A program made the translations under genes and the position numbers. A stretch of 13,594 nucleotides of DNA from contig CANQCH010000015.1 in the NCBI GenBank assembly GCA_947589165.1, forward strand, positions 1-13,594, written 5' to 3'. The DNA is from an uncultured Bacilli bacterium. Lineage in GTDB: Bacteria; Bacillota_I; Bacilli_A; RF39; UBA660. Shown piece by piece: positions 1 to 6,826 of this stretch (position 1 is the first letter of the stretch; every line of letters starts with the position of its first letter). Below the pieces are notes generated by a model, which did no database searches, was not told the origin of the DNA, and saw nothing but the letters and a program-made list of their open reading frames with translations.

Positions 1-520
1 CCACCAAAGCAAATAGAATAATAAAAATTACGATTTCTAAAGCAATGATATAAGAATTAAGGAGAATATAAATATAGATGATAAATGATGTAATAAGCCG
101 GGAAATAATATCAAATATTTGATCAAAAGAATTAACGATAGTTTCGGTATCATTGGTAATGCGATTGATAAATTCGCCACTGGTTTTTTCTTCAAAAGCA
201 TAGGCCGGTAAAGCTAAAACTTTTTGGTAAGTGCGATAAGAACTTTCTCGAGCCATTTTTACTTCAACTTTTGATAGTTTAGCAAAGGAATAACGTTCTA
301 ACAAGCCCCCGATTATTTCCACCCCTAAGTAAATTAATAAAAATAATAAGGCATTAGTTAAATTTAACTTTGTTATTTCTTCTAAGGCGCTCCCATTTAA
401 ATAACCAACTAAAGCATAAGTAATACTACTGATAAAAATGCCCCCGAAACAAAACATTATTTGCACTTTATATTGTCTAGCCATTTGAAAAATGGTTTTA
501 AATTCCTTTAATTTTTTCAT
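1..520 (-). CDS. ABC exporter, membrane-domain N-terminus (partial, cut by window edge)
   Basis: Reading the minus strand from the ATG at 520-518 gives 173 residues with no stop before the window edge. The product begins MKKLKEFKTIFQMARQYKVQ and has hydrophobic segments at about residues 20-40, 56-74 and 141-172. Residues 108-127 (AFEEKTSGEFINRITNDTET) match the family signature of type I ABC exporter membrane domains (ABC_membrane, PF00664), where a Phe-Glu-x4-Gly-Glu stretch precedes an Arg-Ile-x-Asn-Asp pattern in the first long cytoplasmic extension. The nucleotide-binding domain would lie beyond the edge, so half-transporter versus separate ATPase cannot be decided, and neither can the substrate. 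A strong ribosome binding site (AAAGGAG, minus strand, about 524-530) supports the start. It lies 71 bases downstream of the glycosyltransferase on the same strand and has its own good promoter. Family call is secure; role is unknown. Confidence 0.85.
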   Translation of the reverse strand, partial: MKKLKEFKTIFQMARQYKVQIMFCFGGIFISSITYALVGYLNGSALEEITKLNLTNALLFLLIYLGVEIIGGLLERYSFAKLSKVEVKMARESSYRTYQKVLALPAYAFEEKTSGEFINRITNDTETIVNSFDQIFDIISRLITSFIIYIYILLNSYIIALEIVIFIILFALV

Positions 521-544
521 TTTAACTCCTTTCTTGAAGAAAAT

Positions 545-573
545 ATTTTAGCATTTTTGGTCCTTTTAAACAA
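545..573 (-). promoter_or_regulatory. Sigma-A promoter with extended -10, for the ABC exporter
   Basis: On the minus strand a -35 box TTGTTT (573-568) is followed by exactly 17 bases and a -10 box TAAAAT (550-545). The -10 is preceded by TGC (553-551), an extended -10 element. The gene's ATG is 25 bases further on. This suggests the exporter can be transcribed independently of the upstream glycosyltransferase. Confidence 0.6.
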
Positions 574-584
574 TCTTTTCCTTT

Positions 585-607
585 AAAAAAATCACGCTTG
601 GTGATTT
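585..607 (-). terminator. Possible weak intrinsic terminator at the end of the glycosyltransferase gene
   Basis: On the minus strand the seven-base arm AAATCAC (607-601), a five-base loop and the arm GTGATTT (595-589) are followed by four T (588-585). The hairpin overlaps the TGA stop of the glycosyltransferase. The stem has only two G/C pairs and the T-tract is short, so termination would be partial at best. Confidence 0.3.
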
Positions 608-1779
608 CTTTTCGTTTCTATAGCTTTATGATAAACTTTTAGGACTTCGGAAGCAAAAACTTCTTTAGAATATTTATAGATACTATTTTTGGCATTAATC
701 GCCATTTCATAATAGATATCGGGTTTATTAATTAATTCAATGGCCGCTTTAATAAATTCTTTTTCGTTGGTAAAGAAAAAGCCATTGTAATCAGCTTCCA
801 CCATTTCGTGAAATGATTCATCGTCAATGCAGACAATAGGTAGACTGGCGGCCAAACCTTCAATAATAGTAAGACCTTGGGTTTCCGTGATGGAAAAAGA
901 AGTCATGATATTAAATAAATGGTAATACTCGGGCATATTTTCATAAGGTATTTTGCCAGTGAAAATAACCTTATCGGCAATATTTAAATCTTTCGCCATT
1001 TGTTTTAAATTTTTTATTTCGGGCCCATCACCCACGATCATTAATTTTACTTTTGGCATAATTTCTAAAAGTTTTTGGAAGGCTTGCAGTTCTTTATCAA
1101 AACTTTTTTCAATCGCTACGCGGCCAACCGTCCCAATAATAAAATCATCTTTTTTAATTTTATATTTAGTTTTTAATTTCGTAACTTTTTTTTCTAAGGC
1201 TGGAGTTAGAAGAAATCTTTCGGTATCGATTCCCGTCGGAATAACGTGAATATGTTTTTTAATCTCATATTTATTAATAAATAAATCTTCAATTTTGGCT
1301 GTCGGCACAATTAATTCATCACATTTTTTATCACAATAGTATTGGGTTAATTTGATGGCTAATTTTTTGCCTAATTTATCAAAATGCCCATGCGTGACAT
1401 AATAGACATAATCTTCATATAAAGTGTGATATGTATGCACAACGGGCAATTTAAATTTTTTGGCGACGACGTGAGCAAAAGCCCCAACGCCAAATTCGGT
1501 TTGACAATGCACAACATCTAAATCCCAATCTTTAATAATTTTTAAAGCTTTTCGTGAATAGACAGTTGTTAGCCTCGTTTCATAAATACCGGTTTTAATC
1601 CCGGGTAAATATAAAACTCTTTCATCTTTGTCATATTTTAACCGAGCCTTATCTAAATTGGCCGTTACGACATAAACCGTATGGTTCATTTTTTCTAAAG
1701 CTTCTTTTAACATCTTGACACTAGTGGAGACACCCGAAACATATGGTGGATATACCTCCGTAAATAATCCAATCTTCAT
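592..1779 (-). CDS. GT4-family glycosyltransferase, probably a diacylglycerol glucosyltransferase
   Basis: A 395-residue cytoplasmic or membrane-associated GT-B glycosyltransferase of CAZy family GT4. The N-terminal acceptor domain opens MKIGLFTEVYPPYVSGVSTS, whose Gly-Val-Ser-Thr loop is typical of 1,2-diacylglycerol 3-glucosyltransferases such as Acholeplasma alMGS, a protein of similar length. The C-terminal donor domain carries Gly219-Arg220, Lys225, the VGDGPE motif (249-254) and an E-x7-E motif (Glu299, Glu307), the residues that bind the nucleotide-sugar in this family. The expected role is adding glucose from UDP-glucose to membrane diacylglycerol to make glycolipid, which can also serve as a lipoteichoic acid anchor. 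Other GT4 acceptors cannot be excluded. The ATG at 1779 has a GAGGTG ribosome binding site (about 1788-1783, minus strand). An ABC exporter gene follows on the same strand. The stop is TGA. Confidence 0.85.
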   Translation of the reverse strand: MKIGLFTEVYPPYVSGVSTSVKMLKEALEKMNHTVYVVTANLDKARLKYDKDERVLYLPGIKTGIYETRLTTVYSRKALKIIKDWDLDVVHCQTEFGVGAFAHVVAKKFKLPVVHTYHTLYEDYVYYVTHGHFDKLGKKLAIKLTQYYCDKKCDELIVPTAKIEDLFINKYEIKKHIHVIPTGIDTERFLLTPALEKKVTKLKTKYKIKKDDFIIGTVGRVAIEKSFDKELQAFQKLLEIMPKVKLMIVGDGPEIKNLKQMAKDLNIADKVIFTGKIPYENMPEYYHLFNIMTSFSITETQGLTIIEGLAASLPIVCIDDESFHEMVEADYNGFFFTNEKEFIKAAIELINKPDIYYEMAINAKNSIYKYSKEVFASEVLKVYHKAIETKRNHQA

Positions 1780-1797
1780 TAAACACCTCGTATTTTC

Positions 1798-1826
1798 ATT
1801 ATATTACATTTTACCTAAATTTTAAA
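1798..1826 (-). promoter_or_regulatory. Probable promoter for the glycosyltransferase
   Basis: The minus strand has a perfect -10 box TATAAT (1803-1798), with a weak -35 candidate TTTAAA (1826-1821) 17 bases upstream. The start codon is 18 bases beyond the -10. It is back to back with the promoter of the rRNA methyltransferase gene. Confidence 0.5.
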
Positions 1827-1831
1827 ACCTT

Positions 1832-1847
1832 TTTTCCTTAAGGAAAA
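1832..1847. other. Perfect 16-base palindrome between divergent promoters
   Basis: TTTTCCTTAAGGAAAA reads the same on both strands. It sits between the two divergent -10 boxes, over the region where the -35/spacer of the plus-strand promoter would fall. No gene ends here, so a terminator role is unlikely. A dimeric repressor site is possible, but no regulator can be named. Confidence 0.45.
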
Positions 1848-1849
1848 CA

Positions 1850-1858
1850 TGATACAAT
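1850..1858 (+). promoter_or_regulatory. Extended -10 promoter for the rRNA methyltransferase
   Basis: TACAAT (1853-1858) is preceded by TGA (1850-1852), fitting the TGn extended -10 pattern. Only a T-rich run stands where the -35 would be, so the promoter probably depends on the extended -10. The gene starts 16 bases downstream. Confidence 0.4.
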
Positions 1859-1874
1859 TTTAAGTGGTGAGATT

Positions 1875-3083
1875 ATGAAAGCAAAAATCACACGTTTAGA
1901 CCATCAAGGCCAGGGGATTGCTTTAGTGGAAGGAATCGTAACTTTTATTCCCAAGACAGTGCCGGGTGATGTGGTAAATATTGTTTTAAAAGCAAAGAAA
2001 AAAACTTATCAAACGGGGGAGTTAGTTAATTTAATTACGCCATCACCATCCCGAAAACCAGCTTTTTGCCCATATTATGCTTTATGTGGAGGATGTCAGT
2101 TACAAAATTTAAGCTATGAAGATACTTTAGATTATAAATTAAAACGGTTAGAAGATATTTTAACGCGGCAAAAAATAAAAGTGCCAATCGAACTTATATC
2201 TAATCCCCAACCACAAAATTATCGCAATAAAATTACTTTAAAAGTAATTGCTGGCGAGATTGGTTTTTACGAATTTAAAACGAAAAAATTAATTCCAATT
2301 AATAATTGTGCCCTTGCCCAAACGAGTCTTAATGAACTTATTTCTCATTTAAAATTATTAAAAATTAAGGCTGGCGAAATTACATTAAGAACAAATAGCG
2401 AAGGGGATATCTTAGTTAACGTCGAAAGTACAGATAATATCGATTATCAAACCTTTTTAAAAAATGTAACCATAAAGGGTTTAATTATTAATAAAGAAAA
2501 AGTTTATGGTCAAGATTATTTAATTCAAAAAATTAATGATTTAGCCTATAAAGTAAGTTATGATGCTTTTTTTCAAGTTAATCCTTTAGTTTCTGCCAAG
2601 CTATTTTCATTTATCACAGGGTTAATTAAGCCAGATAGTCGGGTTTTAGATTTATATTGTGGGGTTGGTACTTTAAGTTTATCGGCCGCCTTAAAAGCGA
2701 AAAATGTTTTTGGTATTGAAATAGTCCCTAACGCAATTATTGACGCTCGGGAAAATGCCCAAATAAATAATTTAACTAATGCCCATTTTGAAGTTGGCAA
2801 TGTGGAAGAACGGGTAGCCAATTTAAAGGACAATTTTGATACTTGGATCATTGATCCCCCACGGCAAGGTATTTTACCAAAAACCAAACAAATTATTAGC
2901 GAAAAACTCCCATCAATGATTATTTATGTATCGTGTGATGCTTTAACTTTTGCCCGGGATTTAGCTTTTTTCCAAGAAAATTATACAATTGAAAAAGTAT
3001 ATTGTCTTGATATGTTTAGTTATACTTATCATAGTGAACAACTTGCAATTTTAAAAAGAAAAAAATACAATAAAATTAAATAG
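1875..3083 (+). CDS. rlmD: 23S rRNA (uracil-5-)-methyltransferase, RlmD/RlmCD type
   Basis: 402 residues; makes 5-methyluridine in 23S rRNA using S-adenosylmethionine (U1939, and also U747 if it is the Gram-positive RlmCD version). Residues 1-55 are a TRAM-like RNA-binding domain. Cys65, Cys71, Cys74 and Cys145 form the C-x5-C-x2-C...C set that holds the family's 4Fe-4S cluster. The methyltransferase core shows FFQVNP (232-237), the SAM-binding motif DLYCGVGTLSL (259-269), DPPRQG (327-332) and the nucleophile Cys354 in YVSCD. A His-Ser-Glu near the C-terminus supplies the usual catalytic Glu. The ATG at 1875 follows a GGTGA ribosome binding site. The TAG stop overlaps the ribosome binding site of the next gene, so the two are co-transcribed. 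A closely related tRNA TrmA is less likely because of the TRAM domain and Fe-S cysteines. Confidence 0.92.
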   Translation: MKAKITRLDHQGQGIALVEGIVTFIPKTVPGDVVNIVLKAKKKTYQTGELVNLITPSPSRKPAFCPYYALCGGCQLQNLSYEDTLDYKLKRLEDILTRQKIKVPIELISNPQPQNYRNKITLKVIAGEIGFYEFKTKKLIPINNCALAQTSLNELISHLKLLKIKAGEITLRTNSEGDILVNVESTDNIDYQTFLKNVTIKGLIINKEKVYGQDYLIQKINDLAYKVSYDAFFQVNPLVSAKLFSFITGLIKPDSRVLDLYCGVGTLSLSAALKAKNVFGIEIVPNAIIDARENAQINNLTNAHFEVGNVEERVANLKDNFDTWIIDPPRQGILPKTKQIISEKLPSMIIYVSCDALTFARDLAFFQENYTIEKVYCLDMFSYTYHSEQLAILKRKKYNKIK

Positions 3084-3094
3084 GAGGGAAGAAC

Positions 3095-3727
3095 ATGAAT
3101 CGACAAGAATTGAAAATGGCCGCGAAAAAAAGTTTAGAAGGGAAATATGGCACTTTTATTGGTGCGATGCTTATTTATGTGTTGGTAATCTTAGCAATTG
3201 ATGGCATTAGTTTTTACGTTCTTAATCATATCCAAACTAACCAATATCTTATTAGTGTCCTTTTAGGAATCCTAACCTTTATTCTTAGTGCTTTATTTGT
3301 CATTGGCTTAAATAGTATAACTTTAAAAATAGCTCGGGATGAAGATGTAAGTATTAATTAATTATTTAAACATGGTTCTTTAGTTTTAACTTATTTAATT
3401 GCCCAATTATTAATTGTCATCTTTACTAGTTTATGGTCTTTATTATTAGTGATTCCTGGTATTGTGGCGGCTTATGGTTATATGATGACCAATTTCGTAA
3501 TAATTGATAATCCGGAACTTAGTCCTTTAGCAGCCATCCGCCAAAGTAAAGTTATGATGCGGGGTTACAAACTGGATTTCTTTATTTTAAATTTAAGTTT
3601 TATTGGTTGGGCCATTTTAGCAGTATTTACTTTTGGTATCCTTTATTTTTGGCTATTACCATACATGAATGTAACTTATGCTAAATTTTATGATATGGTT
3701 AAGAAGCATGCCCAAGAAGCTAAATAA
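3095..3727 (+). pseudogene. DUF975-type membrane protein interrupted by one in-frame TAA
   Basis: An ATG at 3095 with an excellent ribosome binding site (AGGAGGG, 3082-3088, overlapping the rlmD stop) opens a frame that stops at TAA 3359-3361 after 88 codons. The same frame then continues without a frameshift for 121 more codons to TAA 3725-3727. Joined, the 210 positions resemble one DUF975 family integral membrane protein: a basic N-terminus (RQELKMAAKKSLEG), several hydrophobic segments, and in the second half the family-like stretches LLLVIPGIVAAY, NPELSPLAAIRQSKVMM and LSFIGWA, ending WLLPYMNVTYAKFYD. The second part has no convincing ribosome binding site, so it is unlikely to be made alone. 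A G-to-T or C-to-T change at a Glu or Gln codon would explain the TAA. A sequencing error is possible. The molecular function of DUF975 proteins is not established. Confidence 0.75.
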
Positions 3728-3740
3728 AGCTTCTTTTTTT
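3714..3740 (+). terminator. Intrinsic terminator of the rlmD-DUF975 operon
   Basis: AAGAAGC (3714-3720), an eight-base loop holding the stop codon, then GCTTCTT (3729-3735) and further T to 3740. A seven-base perfect stem with a T-tract overlapping the last codons of the DUF975 frame. Confidence 0.75.
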
Positions 3741-3746
3741 ATAACT

Positions 3747-3776
3747 AAAATTGATAAAGCAATAGTGTTTGTATCA
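3747..3776 (-). terminator. Possible terminator for ftsW
   Basis: On the minus strand, just after the ftsW stop, TGATA and AAACA arms pair with TGCTT and TATCA across a four-base loop (hairpin 3776-3752), with one bulged base and one G-T pair. TTTT (3750-3747) follows after one A. The T-tract is short, so termination strength is uncertain. Confidence 0.4.
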
Positions 3777-3784
3777 GCCATATT

Positions 3785-4873
3785 TCAATTATTTTGGGAA
3801 ATATTTAAAATAATTCCTATACTAGCCATACTGACAAGTAAAGAAGAACCACCATAACTAAGAAAGGGAAGCGTTACCCCGGTGACAGGAATAAGTCCAA
3901 TTACGACCGCAATATTTAAAAGAGCTTGAATAATGATGCCAATTCCTAAGCCAAAATCTAAATATTTGGCAAATAAATCTTTAGCTTTTAAACTAGTTTT
4001 AATAATTCGATAAGTAATAAAGGCTAAAAAGAATGTTACAATTAAAATACCTAAGAAACCAAATTCTTCCGAAATAATTGAAAAAATAAAATCAGTTTGG
4101 GGTTCGGGTAAATAAAATTGTTTTTGCCGGGATTGTAAAAAGCCTTGACCGAGTAAGCCCCCGGGACCAATGGCATATAATGATTGAATAATTTGGTAAC
4201 CGCTGCCTAAAGGATCACTCCAGGGGTTGAGAAAAGATACAATTCTTAACATCCGATATGGCGCAATTATAATTAAACCGACAATGCCTAATAAACCCAA
4301 AAAGCCAATTTTAAGAAAAAAAGAAACTTTAACGCCGGAGATAAAAATCATAATAATTAAGGTTAAAATAATGACCATCGCAGTTCCAAAATCTGGTTCT
4401 AACATAATTAAAAAGAAAAATAGGGCGATAATAGTTAGTAACGGCAAGACGCCTTTTTTGATATCTTTAATAATGCGTTCATTATTGGCTAAATATTTGG
4501 CGACAAAAATAATTAAACCAATTTTGGCAAATTCACTGGGTTGAATACCGAGACCGCCAAAACCAAACCAGCTTCTGGAACCATTGCGAATACTCCCAAT
4601 TCCCGGGATTAAAACTAAGATTAGTAGTGTAAGACAGATAAACAAAATTAAATTAGCTTTCTTTTCCCAAAAATGATAATCCATTTTGGCTAAGATAAGC
4701 ATCGCGATTAAACCCAAAATAAAAAATAAACTTTGGGATTTAACAAATTTAAAAGAATCATGAAACTTATAATTGGCCCAAATACTACTAGCTGAGTAAA
4801 TCATGATAATACCAAAAATACTAATTGCGATAATGGCAATAAATAATAATTTATCAAATTTATTTTTATTCAT
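3785..4873 (-). CDS. ftsW: FtsW-type septal peptidoglycan glycosyltransferase (SEDS family)
   Basis: 362 residues, polytopic, with about ten membrane segments. SEDS proteins polymerise lipid II into glycan strands together with a class B penicillin-binding protein; FtsW acts at the division septum and RodA along the side wall. Family motifs are IIMIYSAS (22-29), NGSRSW (97-102), QPSEFAK (111-117), EPDFGTA (159-165), FLNPWSDPLGSGYQIIQSL (214-232), the YLPEPQTDFIF loop (254-264) with the conserved Asp261, and GLIPVTGVTLPFLSYGGSS (326-344). SRQKQFYLPEPQTDF and the Thr-Gly-Val-Thr-Leu-Pro loop look more like FtsW than RodA, but the two cannot be fully separated by eye. The ribosome binding site is weak (GGAAG, minus strand, about 4882-4878). 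It is monocistronic here, converging with the DUF975 gene and diverging from a coiled-coil membrane protein gene. The stop is TGA. Confidence 0.88.
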   Translation of the reverse strand: MNKNKFDKLLFIAIIAISIFGIIMIYSASSIWANYKFHDSFKFVKSQSLFFILGLIAMLILAKMDYHFWEKKANLILFICLTLLILVLIPGIGSIRNGSRSWFGFGGLGIQPSEFAKIGLIIFVAKYLANNERIIKDIKKGVLPLLTIIALFFFLIMLEPDFGTAMVIILTLIIMIFISGVKVSFFLKIGFLGLLGIVGLIIIAPYRMLRIVSFLNPWSDPLGSGYQIIQSLYAIGPGGLLGQGFLQSRQKQFYLPEPQTDFIFSIISEEFGFLGILIVTFFLAFITYRIIKTSLKAKDLFAKYLDFGLGIGIIIQALLNIAVVIGLIPVTGVTLPFLSYGGSSLLVSMASIGIILNISQNN

Positions 4874-4896
4874 AAGCTTCCAATATCATTTTATTT

Positions 4897-4925
4897 TTGT
4901 GGATTTCGAAATATGATGTTATAAT
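4897..4925 (+). promoter_or_regulatory. Sigma-A promoter with extended -10, for the coiled-coil membrane protein
   Basis: -35 candidate TTGTGG (4897-4902), 17-base spacer, perfect TATAAT (4920-4925) preceded by TGT (4917-4919). The spacer contains the ten-base palindrome ATTTCGAAAT (4903-4912). It lies in the 70-base divergent region shared with ftsW. Confidence 0.6.
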
Positions 4926-4943
4926 TAAATTAGGTGATTAATA

Positions 4944-5519
4944 ATGCCAGAAAAAAACTGTCAAATATCTTCTTTGCAACGGCAAGAAAATATTGAATTA
5001 TTAAGAAAGGAATTAGAGCGTCAAGATCAACAAGAAAATCATAAATTAAAAAGTTTATGGCAACAAAAAAATGCTTTAATTTTACATCAAGAAAATGCTA
5101 TTAAACGGCAATATAATCTTTTATTACCATTTATATCATTAACGATCGAATTAGGAATGTTTTTAACTCTTATTTGGTTCGCGCCATTAAAAGAGTTATT
5201 AATAGAACCCATCTTAAAATATTTAACTATCGGCGCGGGGGCTTTATTTTTAGCTGATGAAGTTCTTAATGTTAAAACTTTTATCCAAAATTTAGCTAAA
5301 AGAGATAAAGCCATGAATAATATTGCTAATAGCCCTGAAGTAATAGCTTTAGATCAAGCCATTAAAAGAGAAAATGAACAACTTCTAAACAATACGACAT
5401 CGCGGGTTTTAGTGCAACAAGAAATTATGGACTTAAACAAAGAAATTTCCCGGGCTTGCGAAGAAACAGAATATCGGGAAAATTGTCCGGGACCAAAACT
5501 TATTCGTAAAAGACATTAA
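4944..5519 (+). CDS. Unrecognised coiled-coil protein with two membrane segments
   Basis: 191 residues; I do not recognise the family. Residues 8-57 are rich in Glu, Gln, Lys and Leu and look like a coiled coil (ENIELLRKELERQDQQENHK). Hydrophobic segments at about 58-80 and 88-106 suggest a membrane hairpin. A second charged helical region follows at about 112-172. The C-terminal tail (CEETEYRENCPGPKLIRKRH) is polar with two cysteines and ends in basic residues. With no signal peptide and two membrane passes, both coiled coils probably face the same side, most likely the cytoplasm. The ATG has an AGGTGA ribosome binding site (4932-4937) and a good promoter. It diverges from ftsW and is followed 43 bases later by a GH25 lysozyme gene, so a link to the cell envelope is plausible by position only. 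Confidence 0.8.
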   Translation: MPEKNCQISSLQRQENIELLRKELERQDQQENHKLKSLWQQKNALILHQENAIKRQYNLLLPFISLTIELGMFLTLIWFAPLKELLIEPILKYLTIGAGALFLADEVLNVKTFIQNLAKRDKAMNNIANSPEVIALDQAIKRENEQLLNNTTSRVLVQQEIMDLNKEISRACEETEYRENCPGPKLIRKRH

Positions 5520-5542
5520 AGTCTTAAATAAAAAAAATAAAC

Positions 5543-5548
5543 TATAAT
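5543..5548 (+). promoter_or_regulatory. Possible -10 box before the GH25 gene
   Basis: A perfect TATAAT lies 14 bases before the lysozyme ATG, but no acceptable -35 or TGn extension is present. Such hexamers are common in AT-rich DNA and co-transcription from the upstream promoter is equally likely. Confidence 0.25.
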
Positions 5549-5562
5549 AATAGTGAGGCCAA

Positions 5563-6756
5563 ATGAAAAGAAAAAATTGGGGATTATTAATTGGCAGTGC
5601 CATTTTAAGTTTACTGGTGTTAATTTGCTTTGTTTATTCGCCACGGTTACCAAAAGCCGTCAGACTTAATTATAAGCAAGTGGTAGATGTCTATGATACT
5701 TTAACCTTAAATGATTTAATTACGGATGCTAATGCTACTATTTTAAATGGGCAAGAAAAGCTTTCAACAAATACTTTAGGGGCGAAAAAGCAAACTGTGA
5801 AGCTTAAATATCAACATAAAATTTATCAAACGACTTTAACTTATGAGGTAGTGGATCAAATAAAACCCCAAATATTTGGAGGTAGTGTTAAAAAGATAGC
5901 CCTTAATGATGACCTTAATTTATGTGATTTAGTAATTTATGCCGATAATTATGATCGGTATCCAGAGTGTCAAATTAAAGGTGATTATGATTTAACCCAA
6001 GTGGGTAATTATGATATTTCGATTGTGATTGCAGATCATTATGGTAATAAAAATAATCATCATTTAAATTTAAAAGTCTATGATCCAAAACAGGAACCTG
6101 ATAGTAGTAATGATATAAAAATGCCAGAACCTTTATTATTTAGGGAAGCGATTAAAAAATATCAACAGGATAATTACGAATTTGGAATTGATGTATCAAA
6201 ATGGCAAGAAAAAGTTGATTTTAATAAAGTCCGGGAGGAAGGAGCAACTTTTGTCATGTTAAGAATTGGTCATAAAACTCAAATTGGTTCAGAAATTACT
6301 TTGGATCCTTATTTTCAAGAAAATTTAAAAAATGCGCAAGCAGCCGGTTTAAAAGTGGGTGTGTATCTTTACAGTAAGGCTTCAAATATAAAAGAAGCCA
6401 AAACCGAAGCTAAATGGGTTATTAAAACTTTAAATAAAGCTAAGTTAGATTTACCTATCGCTTTTGATTGGGAAAATTGGAGTTCGTGGAATAGTTATCA
6501 TTTAACTTTTCATGATTTAAATGAAATAGCTAAAACTTTCATTAAAACGGTTGAAGATGCAGGTTATACAGGTATCATTTATGGTAGTAAGTTTTATTTA
6601 GAAAATTTCTTTACGGAACAATATGATCATATTTGGTTAGCTCATTATACCGATAAAACTTCTTATGAGAACTTTGCCATTTGGCAATTTTCCAATATTG
6701 GTAAAATAGATGGCATCAAGGGAAATGTTGATTTAGATTTAAAAGTAAAAGAATAA
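5563..6756 (+). CDS. Membrane-anchored GH25 muramidase (lysozyme) with an Ig-like region
   Basis: 397 residues. A basic start and hydrophobic stretch at 7-25 form an uncleaved membrane anchor or signal peptide. Residues about 96-174 (Val-Val-Asp-x-Ile-Lys-Pro opening, VGNYDISIVIADHYGNKN near the end) resemble DUF5011-like bacterial Ig-fold domains found on envelope proteins; Cys121 and Cys136 might form a disulfide. Residues 206-393 are a GH25 domain that cleaves N-acetylmuramic acid to N-acetylglucosamine bonds in peptidoglycan: FGIDVSKWQ with Asp210, the catalytic DWE (Asp302, Glu304), WLAHY (358-362), WQFSN (374-378) and the terminal Gly-x-Val-Asp-Leu-Asp. All active-site residues are present. 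The ribosome binding site is GAGG (5555-5558). The product should act outside the cell on its own wall. Nothing suggests a phage origin. Confidence 0.9.
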   Translation: MKRKNWGLLIGSAILSLLVLICFVYSPRLPKAVRLNYKQVVDVYDTLTLNDLITDANATILNGQEKLSTNTLGAKKQTVKLKYQHKIYQTTLTYEVVDQIKPQIFGGSVKKIALNDDLNLCDLVIYADNYDRYPECQIKGDYDLTQVGNYDISIVIADHYGNKNNHHLNLKVYDPKQEPDSSNDIKMPEPLLFREAIKKYQQDNYEFGIDVSKWQEKVDFNKVREEGATFVMLRIGHKTQIGSEITLDPYFQENLKNAQAAGLKVGVYLYSKASNIKEAKTEAKWVIKTLNKAKLDLPIAFDWENWSSWNSYHLTFHDLNEIAKTFIKTVEDAGYTGIIYGSKFYLENFFTEQYDHIWLAHYTDKTSYENFAIWQFSNIGKIDGIKGNVDLDLKVKE

Positions 6757-6792
6757 TTAACATTTATTTTACTATGCTTTTTAAAAATTATT

Positions 6793-6801
6793 TGCTATAA
6801 T
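6793..6801 (+). promoter_or_regulatory. Extended -10 promoter of the nusB operon
   Basis: Perfect TATAAT (6796-6801) preceded by TGC (6793-6795). No good -35 at 16-18 bases, so it is probably an extended -10 promoter. It precedes the nusB ribosome binding site AGAGGT (6814-6819). Confidence 0.55.
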
Positions 6802-6826
6802 TTTATTAGAGAAAGAGGTAACTAAA

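Noticed and set aside
3449..3727. Second half of the DUF975 frame as an independent gene starting at GTG 3449
   Set aside because: No ribosome binding site precedes it, it starts within a hydrophobic segment, and it is in the same frame as the upstream half, so a broken single gene is simpler.
5563..6756. Prophage endolysin
   Set aside because: GH25 enzymes are common in phages, but the membrane anchor, the Ig-like region and the absence of any phage gene nearby argue for a chromosomal enzyme.
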